This document shows, one piece after another, positions 17,761-26,393 of a stretch of 64,000 nt of DNA. Made by a program: the position numbers and the translations under genes. Positions within the stretch are counted from its first letter, which is position 1; the number at the start of each line of letters is the position of its first letter. The notes under the pieces are model-generated. The model had not been told where the DNA came from. It saw nothing but the letters and a program-made list of their open reading frames with translations, and searched no databases. The DNA comes from Streptomyces sp. NBC_00523 (lineage in GTDB: Bacteria; Actinomycetota; Actinomycetes; Streptomycetales; Streptomycetaceae): assembly GCF_036346615.1 (NCBI RefSeq), contig NZ_CP107836.1, forward strand, positions 1,364,001 to 1,428,000, read 5' to 3'.

Positions 17761-18609
17761 TCAGAGCAGCGCGGCGCGCGGGCCGTCGGGCTGTTCCAGG
17801 CGGCGTTCCAGAATCGAGCGGGCGATCCCGGCGGATTCCGCGTCGGTCAGCTTCCGGAAGCCCTCTTCCGTGATGACGGTGACGATCGGATAGATACGCC
17901 GGCCCACATCCGGGCCGCCCGTCGCCGAGTCGTCGTCCGCCGCGTCGTACAGCGCCTGCACGACCAGCGTGAGCGTCTCCTCCTCCGTGAGGTCCTCGCG
18001 GTAGAGCTTCTTCATCGAGCCCCGGGCGAAGATCGAACCGGAACCGGTGGACGCGTAGCCGACGTGCTCCTCGGAGCGCCCCCCGGTGACGTCGTAGCTG
18101 AAGATGCGTCCGCGCTCGCGGTCGATGTCGTAACCGGCGAAGAGCGGGACGACGGCGAGGCCCTGCATGGCCATCGCCAGGTTGCTCCGGATCATCGTGG
18201 AGAGCCGGTTGGCCTTGCCCTCCAGGGAGAGCTGGGCGCCCTCCACCTTCTCGAAGTGCTCCAGCTCCAGCTGGAAGAGCTTGACCATCTCCACGGCGAG
18301 ACCCGCCGTACCGGCGATGCCCACCGCCGAGTACTCGTCGGCCGGGAAGACCTTCTCGATGTCGCGCTGCGCGATCATGTTGCCCATGGTCGCCCGCCGG
18401 TCACCGGCCAGGACGACACCGCCGGGGAAGGCCGCGGACACGATCGTCGTGCCGTGCGGCGCCTCGACGGCTCCCTTCAGGGGCGGTGTCTGACGGTTGC
18501 CCGGCAGCATCTCCGGCGCCTGGTCGGACAGGAAGTCCATGAAGGAGGACGATCCCGGCGTCAGGAAGGCAGCCGGCAGACGCCCGGTGCTACGAGTGTT
18601 GGCTTCCAC
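17761..18609 (-). CDS. prcB: 20S proteasome beta subunit PrcB, with propeptide
   Basis: 282 residues from the GTG at 18609, which has GGAGGG six bases upstream. The first 53 residues are a propeptide; autocleavage in PHG-TTIVS exposes Thr54, the catalytic nucleophile. The core follows with [13 protein letters not shown], where the family's catalytic lysine is replaced in position by the RR segment typical of bacterial proteasome subunits, and IAGTAG. Seven-membered beta rings give the proteolytic chamber. A possible own promoter and a strong upstream hairpin separate it from pup. Confidence 0.97.
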   Translation of the reverse strand: MEANTRSTGRLPAAFLTPGSSSFMDFLSDQAPEMLPGNRQTPPLKGAVEAPHGTTIVSAAFPGGVVLAGDRRATMGNMIAQRDIEKVFPADEYSAVGIAGTAGLAVEMVKLFQLELEHFEKVEGAQLSLEGKANRLSTMIRSNLAMAMQGLAVVPLFAGYDIDRERGRIFSYDVTGGRSEEHVGYASTGSGSIFARGSMKKLYREDLTEEETLTLVVQALYDAADDDSATGGPDVGRRIYPIVTVITEEGFRKLTDAESAGIARSILERRLEQPDGPRAALL

Positions 18610-18673
18610 GCGTTTCCCTCCAGGTATGCGATGACCCTGCGCCGCATTGCAGTTGAAGCTCGTTACGTCCCGG

Positions 18674-18679
18674 ACCCTA
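18674..18679 (-). promoter_or_regulatory. Candidate -10 box for prcBA
   Basis: TAGGGT on the minus strand, 65 bases before the prcB start and downstream of the pup-prcB hairpin. The -35 region is poor. It would let prcBA be transcribed separately from pup. Confidence 0.35.
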
Positions 18680-18747
18680 CCCGCCCCGCGGCAGTGATCC
18701 ACATAGAAGACGCAGGCAATCGGACGGGGGGCGCGGACCGTGCCCGC

Positions 18748-18784
18748 GGTGTGCGGCACGGGCGGTCCGCCCGTGCCGCACACC
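18748..18784 (-). terminator. Strong hairpin between pup and prcB
   Basis: Perfect 18-base arms, GGTGTGCGGCACGGGCGG (18748-18765) and CCGCCCGTGCCGCACACC (18767-18784), with a single central base; a few central pairs would open to form the loop. It starts 27 bases after the pup stop. Probably terminates most pup transcripts or stabilises their 3' end. Confidence 0.8.
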
Positions 18785-18811
18785 CGCCGCCGGCCTCCGG
18801 CGCGGGGCCGG

Positions 18812-19030
18812 TTACTCGCCGCCCTTTTGTACGAATGACCTGACGAAGTCCTCGGCATTGGACTCGAGTACGTCGTCGATCTCGTCCAGGACGTCGTCCA
18901 CGTCGTCGCTCAGCTTCTCCTGGCGTTCCTTGAGGTCCTCGGAAGCCTGCGCGTCCTGCGCCTGCTCCTCGACCTCCTCCGTGGAGCGCGTCGCCTTCTG
19001 CTGTCCGCCGCCGGTGTCCTTGGTCGCCAT
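18812..19030 (-). CDS. pup: Prokaryotic ubiquitin-like protein Pup, encoded with C-terminal Glu
   Basis: 72 residues, acidic and largely disordered except for the C-terminal half. The conserved end [10 protein letters not shown] binds PafA/Dop, and [24 protein letters not shown] is the region that forms a helix on Arc. The last codon before TAA is GAG, so the gene encodes Glu directly, not the Gln of mycobacterial Pup; no deamidation step is needed before ligation. ATG start with GGGGTGA upstream. It lies 130 bases downstream of dop, has a possible PafBC-type promoter and is followed by a strong hairpin. Confidence 0.97.
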   Translation of the reverse strand: MATKDTGGGQQKATRSTEEVEEQAQDAQASEDLKERQEKLSDDVDDVLDEIDDVLESNAEDFVRSFVQKGGE

Positions 19031-19066
19031 CTAGCTCACCCCGCTCGGTTCGAAGCACTTGATCAG

Positions 19067-19089
19067 ACCCTACCCATGGGGTCCGACAT
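19067..19089 (-). promoter_or_regulatory. Possible PafBC-type promoter of pup
   Basis: Minus strand ATGTCGGAC (19089-19081), eight bases (CCCATGGG), TAGGGT (19072-19067). TGTCGG and the 8-base gap match TTGTCRGTG-N8-TAnnnT, while three of the nine first-half positions differ. It starts 37 bases before the pup ATG. Weaker than the nuclease site. Confidence 0.4.
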
Positions 19090-19160
19090 TGGCCCGGTAC
19101 TTGTCTCAACGTCCGGAGGTCATCGGAATGATTCCCAGCCGGGAGCCCTTTCAGGCGCTT

Positions 19161-20672
19161 TCAGCGGCCCGAGAGGACGTCGACCAGCTCCTGCGCCGTG
19201 CGGCAGCGGTCCAGGAGCGACTTCACGTGCTCCCGGGTGCCCCGCAGCGGCTCCATCGTGGGCACCCGCTGGAGGGAGTCCTGGCCCGGCAGGTCGAAGA
19301 TCACCGAATCCCAGGAGGCCGCGGCCACGTCGTCCGCGTACTGTTCGAGGCAGCGGCCCCGGAAGTACGCCCTGGTGTCCTCGGGCGGCGCCGTACGGGC
19401 CTCCTCGACCTCGCGCTCGTCCAGGAGCCGTTTCATCCGGCCGCGGGCCACCAGGCGGTTGTACAGCCCCTTGTCCTGCCGTACGTCCGCGTACTGCAGG
19501 TCCACCAGATGCAGCCGGGCGGCGTCCCAGTCCAGGCCGTCGCGGCGCCGGTAGCCCTCCATGAGCTGCCGCTTCGCCACCCAGTCCAGCTCGCCGGCCA
19601 GGCTCATCGGGTCGTTCTCCAGCCGGTTCAGGGTGTCCTCCCACCGGCTCAGGACGTCCTTGGTCTGCTCGTCGGCGTCCGCCCCGTACCGTTCCTCGAC
19701 GTATTTGCGGCCCAGTTCGAAGTACTCCATCTGGAGCTGCACCGCGGTGAGTGTCCGGCCGCTGCGCAGCGTGATCAGCTGCTGGAGCCCGGGGTCGTGG
19801 GAGACCTGGTGCAGGGTGCGCACCGGCTGGTCGACGGCCAGGTCGACGTTGATGAAGCCGTCCTCGATCATGGACAGGACGAGCGAGGTGGTGCCGAGCT
19901 TCAGATACGTCGAGATCTCGGAGAGGTTCGCGTCGCCGATGATCACATGGAGCCGGCGGTACTTCTCGGCGTCCGAGTGCGGCTCGTCGCGGGTGTTGAT
20001 GATGGGGCGCTTGAGCGTGGTCTCCAGGCCGACCTCGACCTCGAAGTAGTCGGCGCGCTGGCTGAGCTGGAAGCCGTGCTCACCGCCGTCCTGGCCGATC
20101 CCGACCCGTCCGGCGCCGGTGACCACCTGCCGCGAGACGAAGAACGGCGTCAGGTGGCGCACGATGTCCGAGAACGGGGTCTCCCGCTTCATCAGGTAGT
20201 TCTCGTGCGTCCCGTAGGAGGCGCCCTTGTTGTCGGTGTTGTTCTTGTAGAGGTGAATCGGCTGGGCGCCCGGGAGCTGCGCCGCGCGCTCGGCCGCCTC
20301 GGCCATGATCCGCTCGCCGGCCTTGTCCCACAGGACCGCGTCCCTGGGATTGGTGATCTCCGGGGAGCTGTACTCGGGGTGCGCGTGGTCGACGTAGAGC
20401 CGGGCCCCGTTGGTGAGGATGACATTGGCCAGGCCGATGTCCTCGTCCGTGAGCTGGCTGGAGTCGGCGGTCTCGCGGGCGAGGTCGAAGCCTCGCGCGT
20501 CCCGCAGCGGATTCTCCTCCTCGAAGTCCCAGCGGGCGCGGCGCGCCCGGTGCATCGCCGCCGCGTAGGCGTTGACGATCTGGGACGAGGTGAGCATGGC
20601 ATTGGCGTTGGGGTGTCCGGGGACGGAGATCCCGTACTCCGTCTCGATGCCCATTACTCGCCGTACGGTCAT
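19161..20672 (-). CDS. dop: Depupylase/Pup deamidase Dop
   Basis: 503 residues, normal for Dop. It shares the glutamine-synthetase fold with PafA: MGIETEYG with metal ligand Glu10, and [15 protein letters not shown] with Asp95, the key catalytic residue known for Dop. The segment after about residue 50, including [12 protein letters not shown], is the Dop-loop that PafA lacks. Dop cleaves the Pup-lysine bond and, where Pup ends in Gln, deamidates it; here Pup already ends in Glu, so depupylation is the relevant role. ATG start with AGGAGG upstream. Located between arc and pup. Confidence 0.97.
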   Translation of the reverse strand: MTVRRVMGIETEYGISVPGHPNANAMLTSSQIVNAYAAAMHRARRARWDFEEENPLRDARGFDLARETADSSQLTDEDIGLANVILTNGARLYVDHAHPEYSSPEITNPRDAVLWDKAGERIMAEAAERAAQLPGAQPIHLYKNNTDNKGASYGTHENYLMKRETPFSDIVRHLTPFFVSRQVVTGAGRVGIGQDGGEHGFQLSQRADYFEVEVGLETTLKRPIINTRDEPHSDAEKYRRLHVIIGDANLSEISTYLKLGTTSLVLSMIEDGFINVDLAVDQPVRTLHQVSHDPGLQQLITLRSGRTLTAVQLQMEYFELGRKYVEERYGADADEQTKDVLSRWEDTLNRLENDPMSLAGELDWVAKRQLMEGYRRRDGLDWDAARLHLVDLQYADVRQDKGLYNRLVARGRMKRLLDEREVEEARTAPPEDTRAYFRGRCLEQYADDVAAASWDSVIFDLPGQDSLQRVPTMEPLRGTREHVKSLLDRCRTAQELVDVLSGR

Positions 20673-20913
20673 GCGGCCCTCCTTGCCCGGCGGCGCTCCC
20701 TTCCGGGGGCGGCGCTCAAGTACCGCTGCTTGTTCGGTGCGTGCGCGGTCTGCCCGTCCCGCGCTGCGCGAACGGGCGGTACGCCTGAGCCTAGAACGCC
20801 CGCGTGCCGGTGGGGAGATCAATTGCGTCGTCATTGCCGCGGTGTCGCCCGCGGCTGGCCGGAAAGCAACCGGCTGCGGATGCCCGGCCGGGCATCCGCA
20901 GCCGGTACGCCTT

Positions 20914-22680
20914 CTACAGGTACTGACCGGTGTTGGCCACCGTGTCGATGGAGCGGCCGGTGTCGGCGCCCTGCTTTCCGGTGACGAGCGTGCGGATGAA
21001 GACGATCCGCTCGCCCTTCTTGCCGGAGATACGGGCCCAGTCGTCCGGGTTGGTGGTGTTCGGCAGGTCCTCGTTCTCCTTGAACTCGTCCACGCATGCC
21101 TGGAGGAGGTGGGAGACGCGAAGGCCCTTCTGGCCGTGGTCGAGGAAGGCCTTGATGGCCATCTTCTTGGCCCGGTCCACGATGTTCTGGATCATCGCGC
21201 CGGAGTTGAAGTCCTTGAAGTACAGGACTTCCTTGTCGCCGTTGGCGTACGTGACCTCGAGGAAGCGGTTCTCCTCGGACTCGGTGTACATCCGCTCGAC
21301 GACCGACTGGATCATGGCGTGCGCCGCGGCTTCCTTCGAGCCGGTGTGCTCGGCCAGGTCGTCCGCGTGCAGCGGCAGCGAAGGCGTGAGGTACTTCGCG
21401 AAGATGTCCTTCGCGGCCTCCGCGTCGGGGCGCTCGATCTTGATCTTGACGTCGAGCCGTCCCGGCCGCAGGATCGCCGGGTCGATCATGTCCTCGCGGT
21501 TGGAGGCGCCGATGACGATGACGTTCTCCAGGCCCTCCACGCCGTCGATCTCGGCGAGCAGCTGCGGGACGATGGTGTTCTCCACGTCCGAGCTGACGCC
21601 CGATCCACGGGTGCGGAAGAGCGACTCCATCTCGTCGAAGAAGACGATGACGGGGGTACCCTCGCTCGCCTTCTCGCGGGCACGCTGGAAGACCAGGCGG
21701 ATGTGCCGCTCGGTCTCGCCGACGTACTTGTTGAGGAGTTCCGGGCCCTTGATGTTGAGGAAGTAGCTCTTGCCGGCGGGCTGTCCGGTGACTTCGGCGA
21801 CCTTCTTCGCCAGGGAGTTGGCGACGGCCTTGGCGATGAGCGTCTTGCCGCAGCCGGGCGGACCGTAGAGCAGGATGCCCTTCGGCGGGCGGAGCTCGTG
21901 CTCCTTGAAGAGGTCGGGATGGAGATAGGGAAGCTCGACCGCGTCGCGGATCAGCTCGATCTGGTCGCCCAGGCCGCCGATCTTGTCGTAGTCGATGTCG
22001 GGCACTTCTTCGAGGACGAGTTCTTCGACCTCGCTCTTGGGCACGACTTCGTAGACGTAGCCGGAACGGGGTTCGAGCAGCAGGGCGTCGCCGGGGCGGA
22101 TGGTGATGTCCAGCAGCGGCTCGGCGAGCCTCACCACCCTTTCCTCGTCGGTGTGCCCGATCACCAGGGCGCGTTCGCCGTCCTCAAGGATCTCCTTGAG
22201 GGTGACGATGTCCCCGGCACGCTCGAATTCCATGGCGTCGACCACATTGAGCGCTTCGTTGAGCATGACCTCCTGGCCGCGCCTGAGGTCTTCGAGTTCG
22301 ACGCTGGGGCTGACGTTCACCCGGAGCTTGCGGCCCCCGGTGAAGATGTCGCAGGTGCCGTCCTCGTTCGCCTGCAGGAAAACCCCGAAGCCGGCCGGCG
22401 GCTGTGCGAGCCGGTCGACTTCCTCCTTGAGGGCCACGATCTGGTCGCGGGCCTCGCGGAGAGTGCCGGCGAGCCGCTCGTTCTGGGCGGACACGCCTGC
22501 GAGGTTGGTCTGCAGTTCGACGATCCGCTCTTCGAGAATCCTCGTATGACGCGGAGAGTCGGCGAGCTTACGTCGCAGGACGGCGATTTCCTGCTCGAGA
22601 TAGGCGACCTGGCCGGCTGGGTCGTCGGACCCCCGCCCGGGCCGGATGCCGCGGTTGATGTCGTCGTCGTGGGCTGCCAC
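20914..22680 (-). CDS. arc: Proteasome-associated AAA ATPase Arc/Mpa
   Basis: 588 residues from GTG 22680, preceded by GGAGGTGAGG; a TTG 18 bases earlier would place that ribosome site inside the gene. N-terminal coiled coil (about 24-93) that binds Pup, two OB-fold domains (about 95-215), then the AAA module with Walker A GPPGCGKT (273-280) and Walker [12 protein letters not shown]. The C-terminus ends in GQYL, the tail that docks in PrcA pockets and opens the gate. It forms the hexameric ring that unfolds pupylated proteins. Confidence 0.97.
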   Translation of the reverse strand: MAAHDDDINRGIRPGRGSDDPAGQVAYLEQEIAVLRRKLADSPRHTRILEERIVELQTNLAGVSAQNERLAGTLREARDQIVALKEEVDRLAQPPAGFGVFLQANEDGTCDIFTGGRKLRVNVSPSVELEDLRRGQEVMLNEALNVVDAMEFERAGDIVTLKEILEDGERALVIGHTDEERVVRLAEPLLDITIRPGDALLLEPRSGYVYEVVPKSEVEELVLEEVPDIDYDKIGGLGDQIELIRDAVELPYLHPDLFKEHELRPPKGILLYGPPGCGKTLIAKAVANSLAKKVAEVTGQPAGKSYFLNIKGPELLNKYVGETERHIRLVFQRAREKASEGTPVIVFFDEMESLFRTRGSGVSSDVENTIVPQLLAEIDGVEGLENVIVIGASNREDMIDPAILRPGRLDVKIKIERPDAEAAKDIFAKYLTPSLPLHADDLAEHTGSKEAAAHAMIQSVVERMYTESEENRFLEVTYANGDKEVLYFKDFNSGAMIQNIVDRAKKMAIKAFLDHGQKGLRVSHLLQACVDEFKENEDLPNTTNPDDWARISGKKGERIVFIRTLVTGKQGADTGRSIDTVANTGQYL

Positions 22681-22718
22681 GGTCCTCACCTCCTCCAAGG
22701 GGAGCTGGACGCTTCCTG

Positions 22719-22724
22719 ACCCTA
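22719..22724 (-). promoter_or_regulatory. Candidate arc promoter -10 box
   Basis: TAGGGT on the minus strand 38 bases before the arc GTG; TTTCAA lies 16 bases upstream as a weak -35 box. It does not show the damage-type motif. Confidence 0.4.
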
Positions 22725-22922
22725 CCTGCGTGGGTGGTGATTGAAACCCCTAGATCACAAAGACTGTGAGGTGTGTCCGATCTTCACCCTTGCGCTCTCC
22801 CCCGTGCCAGGTGGATACCCACCGTTCAACATCGGAAAGCGGCCGGTTGTATCGTCAAAGCGTTCAACACCCGTCAGGGCTGGCTCTTTCCCGGTCCGGC
22901 TACGCAGGAAACGGCAGGCGAC

Positions 22923-23234
22923 ATGACCGTGCGGCAGGACTCTCCCACCGGTGGCGAGACGCAGGACCTGGAGGTCTGGATCGACCAGGACCTGTGCACG
23001 GGGGACGGCATCTGCGTGCAGTACGCGCCCGAGGTGTTCGAGCTGGACATCGACGGTCTGGCGTACGTGAAGAGCGACGACGACGAGCTGCTGCAGGACA
23101 AGGGCGCGACCACGCCGGTGCCGCTGCCGCTGCTCCAGGACGTCGTGGATTCGGCCAAGGAGTGTCCGGGCGACTGCATTCATGTGCGTCGCGTTTCGGA
23201 CAGGGTCGAGGTCTACGGGCCCGAGGCCGCCTGA
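22923..23234 (+). CDS. Ferredoxin
   Basis: 103 residues, acidic. Cys25 and Cys31 (CTGDGIC), Cys81 followed by Pro (ECPGDC) and Cys85. The first three match the ligands of 3Fe-4S ferredoxins of the kind that serve cytochromes P450; Cys85, four residues after Cys81, is an additional thiol where such proteins usually have a non-cysteine. It also has a 20-residue insertion between the second and third ligands. ATG start. Divergent from arc across a 242-base gap. The redox partner is not in the window in an obvious form. Confidence 0.85.
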   Translation: MTVRQDSPTGGETQDLEVWIDQDLCTGDGICVQYAPEVFELDIDGLAYVKSDDDELLQDKGATTPVPLPLLQDVVDSAKECPGDCIHVRRVSDRVEVYGPEAA

Positions 23235-23269
23235 CCGTCCGGGTGCCGGGAGGCGGTGCCGGGCCGGGC

Positions 23270-23926
23270 TCAGACGCCGGCGCCGGTGCTCCCCGCCGTA
23301 TCGCTGTTCCGCGTGAAGGCGCCGTTCTGCCACTTCCAGGTGACCTTCTCCTGCTGGTCGGGGCAGCACGAGGGCACCGACGAGGAGGAGTAGCCGAGGA
23401 GCGTGGCGGAGATGACGCCGTCGCGGACCGTGAAGTCGCCGATGGTCAGCTGCTGGGCGGGGTCCACCAGGGTCGCGACGATCCTGGGTGCGGCCCCGCT
23501 CGCCTGTGTGAGGACGTAGACGCCGCTGGGCGGGGTGCCCGATCCGGCCGCGCAGTGGACCACCGCGACGGTCTCGGGCCTGCCGTCGCCGTCGAGGTCG
23601 CCGGGGGCCTGCTTGGCGACGGTGTTGCCGACGTTGCCGCAGTCCAGGGGGAAGGCCGCCTTGGCCGGATCCGGGGCGACGGCCGCTTCCTCGTGCTGCT
23701 GCTGGGCCGTCGTGCGGTGCCGGGTGGAGGCCGAGGCGCTGCTGTGGGGCTGGAGCAGACCGGCCGCCGCGATGACCGCGGCCATGGCCGCCGCGGTGGC
23801 GAGCCAGTGCATGGGCCTGGTATCGGTGTGCGCGAGGTCCGGGAGCGCGGAGGTCTGCACGCGGGCTGTCTCCTGTGGTTCCTGTGGTGCGGCCGTCGGC
23901 GTCGGCGGTACGGGGGTGGCCAGCAT
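23270..23926 (-). CDS. Membrane-anchored extracytoplasmic protein of unknown function
   Basis: 218 residues from the ATG at 23926, which has GAGGTG upstream; a GTG five codons earlier overlaps that site. A Pro/Thr-rich cytoplasmic N-terminus (1-38), one membrane helix (about 40-58), then an exported domain with GDLDGDGRPE, a calcium-loop or FG-GAP-like turn, and several cysteines (DCGN, HCAAG, SCCPDQ) likely to form disulfides. VTWKWQNGAFTR near the end resembles a beta-propeller blade. Not a recognised named family. Convergent with the ferredoxin gene. Confidence 0.75.
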   Translation of the reverse strand: MLATPVPPTPTAAPQEPQETARVQTSALPDLAHTDTRPMHWLATAAAMAAVIAAAGLLQPHSSASASTRHRTTAQQQHEEAAVAPDPAKAAFPLDCGNVGNTVAKQAPGDLDGDGRPETVAVVHCAAGSGTPPSGVYVLTQASGAAPRIVATLVDPAQQLTIGDFTVRDGVISATLLGYSSSSVPSCCPDQQEKVTWKWQNGAFTRNSDTAGSTGAGV

Positions 23927-23992
23927 CGTGCCACACCTCACACGGCAGCGGAACGGTGGGGTGCGCCGGGATGACGCGCCGCATACGGAGAA

Positions 23993-24042
23993 GGCGCCGC
24001 CGCCGGGTCCCCGGGTCGGTCCGGGAACTCGGCGGCGGCGCC
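23993..24042 (-). terminator. Terminator after trmI
   Basis: GGCGCCGCCGCCG (23993-24005) and CGGCGGCGGCGCC (24030-24042), perfect 13-base stem, loop 24 bases, between trmI and the membrane-anchored protein gene. Confidence 0.7.
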
Positions 24043-24059
24043 GGTGCGTTGCCGCGGGG

Positions 24060-24965
24060 TCAGTCGCGGGAGGGAGCGCTCCGGCCGCCCGGGCCGTCGT
24101 AGTCCTCGCCGTAGGCGCCCTTGGAGGGGCGGCGGCGACGGGCCGGGGCCTCGACGCCGTCGGCGAGCCGGCGGGCGGTGACGAGGAAGCCGGTGTGCCC
24201 GATCATGCGGTGGTCCGGGCGCACGGCCAGGCCCTCCACGTGCCAGTTGCGGATCATCGACTCCCAGGGCTGCGGCTCGGCGAAGCAGCCGATCTCACGG
24301 ATGGACTCCACCGTCCGGGAGAGCTGGGTGGTGGTGGCGACGTACGCGCAGAGGATGCCGCCGGGGACGAGCGCCTTGGAGACGACGTCCAGGCACTCCC
24401 AGGGAGCCAGCATGTCCAGCACGACGCGGTCCACGTCGGTGTCCGTGAGGTTGTCCTGGAGGTCGCCGACCGTGAGCTGCCAGGCGGGGTGCGGGCTGCC
24501 GAAGTAGCGCTCGACGTTCTGCTGGGCGATCTCGGCGAAGTCCTCGCGGCGCTCGTACGAGTGCAGCATGCCCTGTTCGCCGATGGCGCGGAGCAGGAAG
24601 GTGGAGAGCGCGCCCGAGCCGACGCCCGCTTCCACGACGCGTGCGCCGGGGAAGATGTCGCCGAAGGCGAGGATCTGGCCCGCGTCCTTCGGGTAGACCA
24701 CGGCGGCGCCGCGGGGCATGGACAGGACGTAGTCGGGGAGCAGGGGGCGCAGCGCGAGGTAGGCGACGTTTCCCGTGGTACGGACCACACTGCCCTCGGG
24801 GGCACCGATCAGCTCGTCGTGCGGGAAAGAACCCTTGTGGGTGTGGAAGTTCTTTCCGGCTTCGAGCGTGAAGGTGTGGTGGCGTCCCTTGGGATCGGTG
24901 AGCTGGACCTGGTCCCCGACCTTGAAGGGCCCGCGTCGGCGGGCGGCACCGGTCGGTTCAGACAT
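24060..24965 (-). CDS. trmI: tRNA (adenine-58-N1)-methyltransferase TrmI
   Basis: 301 residues. The SAM-binding domain is clear: IFPGARVVEAGVGSGALS (motif I, about 108-125), SYERREDFAEIAQQN (motif II), and DRVVLDMLAPWECLD. The N-terminal beta domain (GPFKVGDQVQLTD) is usual in TrmI. It methylates A58 of tRNA as a tetramer. The C-terminal tail (ARRRRPSKGAYGEDYDGPGG) is basic and disordered. ATG start. In actinobacteria it commonly sits beside the proteasome cluster and a RecB-family nuclease, as here. Confidence 0.94.
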   Translation of the reverse strand: MSEPTGAARRRGPFKVGDQVQLTDPKGRHHTFTLEAGKNFHTHKGSFPHDELIGAPEGSVVRTTGNVAYLALRPLLPDYVLSMPRGAAVVYPKDAGQILAFGDIFPGARVVEAGVGSGALSTFLLRAIGEQGMLHSYERREDFAEIAQQNVERYFGSPHPAWQLTVGDLQDNLTDTDVDRVVLDMLAPWECLDVVSKALVPGGILCAYVATTTQLSRTVESIREIGCFAEPQPWESMIRNWHVEGLAVRPDHRMIGHTGFLVTARRLADGVEAPARRRRPSKGAYGEDYDGPGGRSAPSRD

Positions 24966-25037
24966 GTGACCAGCGTACCGGTGTTTCGTGGGCCGCCGAC
25001 CGCCGCCCGTACGGATGTACGGGGATGCGGGTGGGCG

Positions 25038-26288
25038 TCAGGCGGCGGGGCGGGCCATCGCGGCGACGAAGGCGCGCTCGACGTCGGCCGTGGAGAGGAC
25101 GCCGTAGATCTCGCCGGTCTCCTCCACCACGAGGTACTCGGTGGCGGGGGTGGCCTTGAGGCGGTCCAGGAGGGCTTCGCCCGCGAGTTCGGCGGGAACC
25201 TTCATGCCGTCGGTGAGGTCCTGGGCGAGGCCGCTGACGGCGACCCAGGGGCGGCGGTGCTCGGGGACGGCGACGATGGACGTCTCCCGGACGAGGGCCT
25301 TGGGCTCGCCGGTACCGTCCACGACGACGAGGGCGCGGGCGCCGGCCTCGTTGGCCCGGCGCAGGGCCTCGGAGAGCGGGGTGGCGGCCTCGACGGGGAC
25401 GGCGCGGCGGGTGAGGCTGCGGGCGCGCAGGCCGGGCAAATGCTCGCGGAGCCGGGCCATGCGCAGGCTGTTGCCGGCGCCGGTCCAGATGATGGCGGCG
25501 AGGATCGCGGCGAGCAGGGCGTCGGTGACGGTGTCCATGCCGCTGATCTCGCCGGCGTCGTTGCCCAGGGAGCCGCTGCGGGTGAGGAGCGGGAGGCCGA
25601 CGAGGGTGCCGACGGCGAGCGCCCGGCCGACCCAGGCGGCGGCGACGGTGCCGCTCATCGGCTTGCCGGTGATCTTCCAGACGACGGCCCTGAGCATGCG
25701 GCCGCCGTCGAGCGGGAGGCCGGGCAGCAGGTTGAAGGCGGCGACGATGAGGTTGGAGATCATCAGCCCGCCGAGCAGGACGGCCGGGACGGTGCCGCGT
25801 TCCACGAAGCGCAGGGGCACGTAGAAGAGCCCGCCCAGGACGAGCGAGAGCAGCGGGCCGACGAAGGCCAGGACGAATTCGCGGCCGGGGGTCTCGGACT
25901 CCTTCTCGATCTCCGAGACGCCGCCGAAGAACTGGAGCTGGATACGCCGGACGGGGAGCTTGTAGCGCAGGGCGGCGACCGTGTGGGCGAGTTCGTGGAC
26001 GAGGACGGAGGCGTAGAAGGCGATCGCGAAGAAGAGCGCGACGAGGTAGCGGACGGCGCCGAGGTCGGGCAGCACCCGGTCGAGCTGGCCGCCGAAGACC
26101 CAGGTGATCAGGGCCGCCACCAGGAACCAGCTGGGGGCGACGTAGACGGGTACGCCGAAGGGGCGGCCCATGAGGATGCCGCCTCCGGGCTCGTCCCGGC
26201 GCGGGGGCGCGTCCTTGCCGGGGCCGTCTCCGGGGCCGGGGGCCGCCGGGCCGGGCTGCGGTCGCCGGCCGTCGCCGCTCTCGTCCAC
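25038..26288 (-). CDS. Site-2 protease (M50 family) with C-terminal CBS domains
   Basis: 416 residues from GTG 26288 with AAGGGA upstream. After a disordered 40-residue N-terminus come about six membrane segments with the zinc motif HELAH (98-102) and the second metal motif NLLPGLPLDGGRM in a later helix. Two CBS domains (about 280-400) form the cytoplasmic tail, binding adenine nucleotides in other proteins. Site-2 proteases cut membrane helices of anti-sigma factors or similar; the substrate here is unknown. Divergent from the RecB-family nuclease. Confidence 0.93.
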   Translation of the reverse strand: MDESGDGRRPQPGPAAPGPGDGPGKDAPPRRDEPGGGILMGRPFGVPVYVAPSWFLVAALITWVFGGQLDRVLPDLGAVRYLVALFFAIAFYASVLVHELAHTVAALRYKLPVRRIQLQFFGGVSEIEKESETPGREFVLAFVGPLLSLVLGGLFYVPLRFVERGTVPAVLLGGLMISNLIVAAFNLLPGLPLDGGRMLRAVVWKITGKPMSGTVAAAWVGRALAVGTLVGLPLLTRSGSLGNDAGEISGMDTVTDALLAAILAAIIWTGAGNSLRMARLREHLPGLRARSLTRRAVPVEAATPLSEALRRANEAGARALVVVDGTGEPKALVRETSIVAVPEHRRPWVAVSGLAQDLTDGMKVPAELAGEALLDRLKATPATEYLVVEETGEIYGVLSTADVERAFVAAMARPAA

Positions 26289-26364
26289 GAGGTCCCTTCG
26301 GTTCGGTGCCATTCGGCACGATGATGCGGTGTTCGAGGGTCTGTGGTCGATGGTATGCCGGTTG

Positions 26365-26387
26365 GTGTCAGTGGCGGGTCGTAGGGT
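26365..26387 (+). promoter_or_regulatory. Probable PafBC-type (RecA-NDp-like) promoter of the RecB-family nuclease
   Basis: GTGTCAGTG (26365-26373), eight bases, TAGGGT (26382-26387). This matches TTGTCRGTG-N8-TAnnnT at every position except the first T. The ATG follows six bases after the -10 box, so the message would be leaderless. Confidence 0.65.
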
Positions 26388-26393
26388 CTTCGC

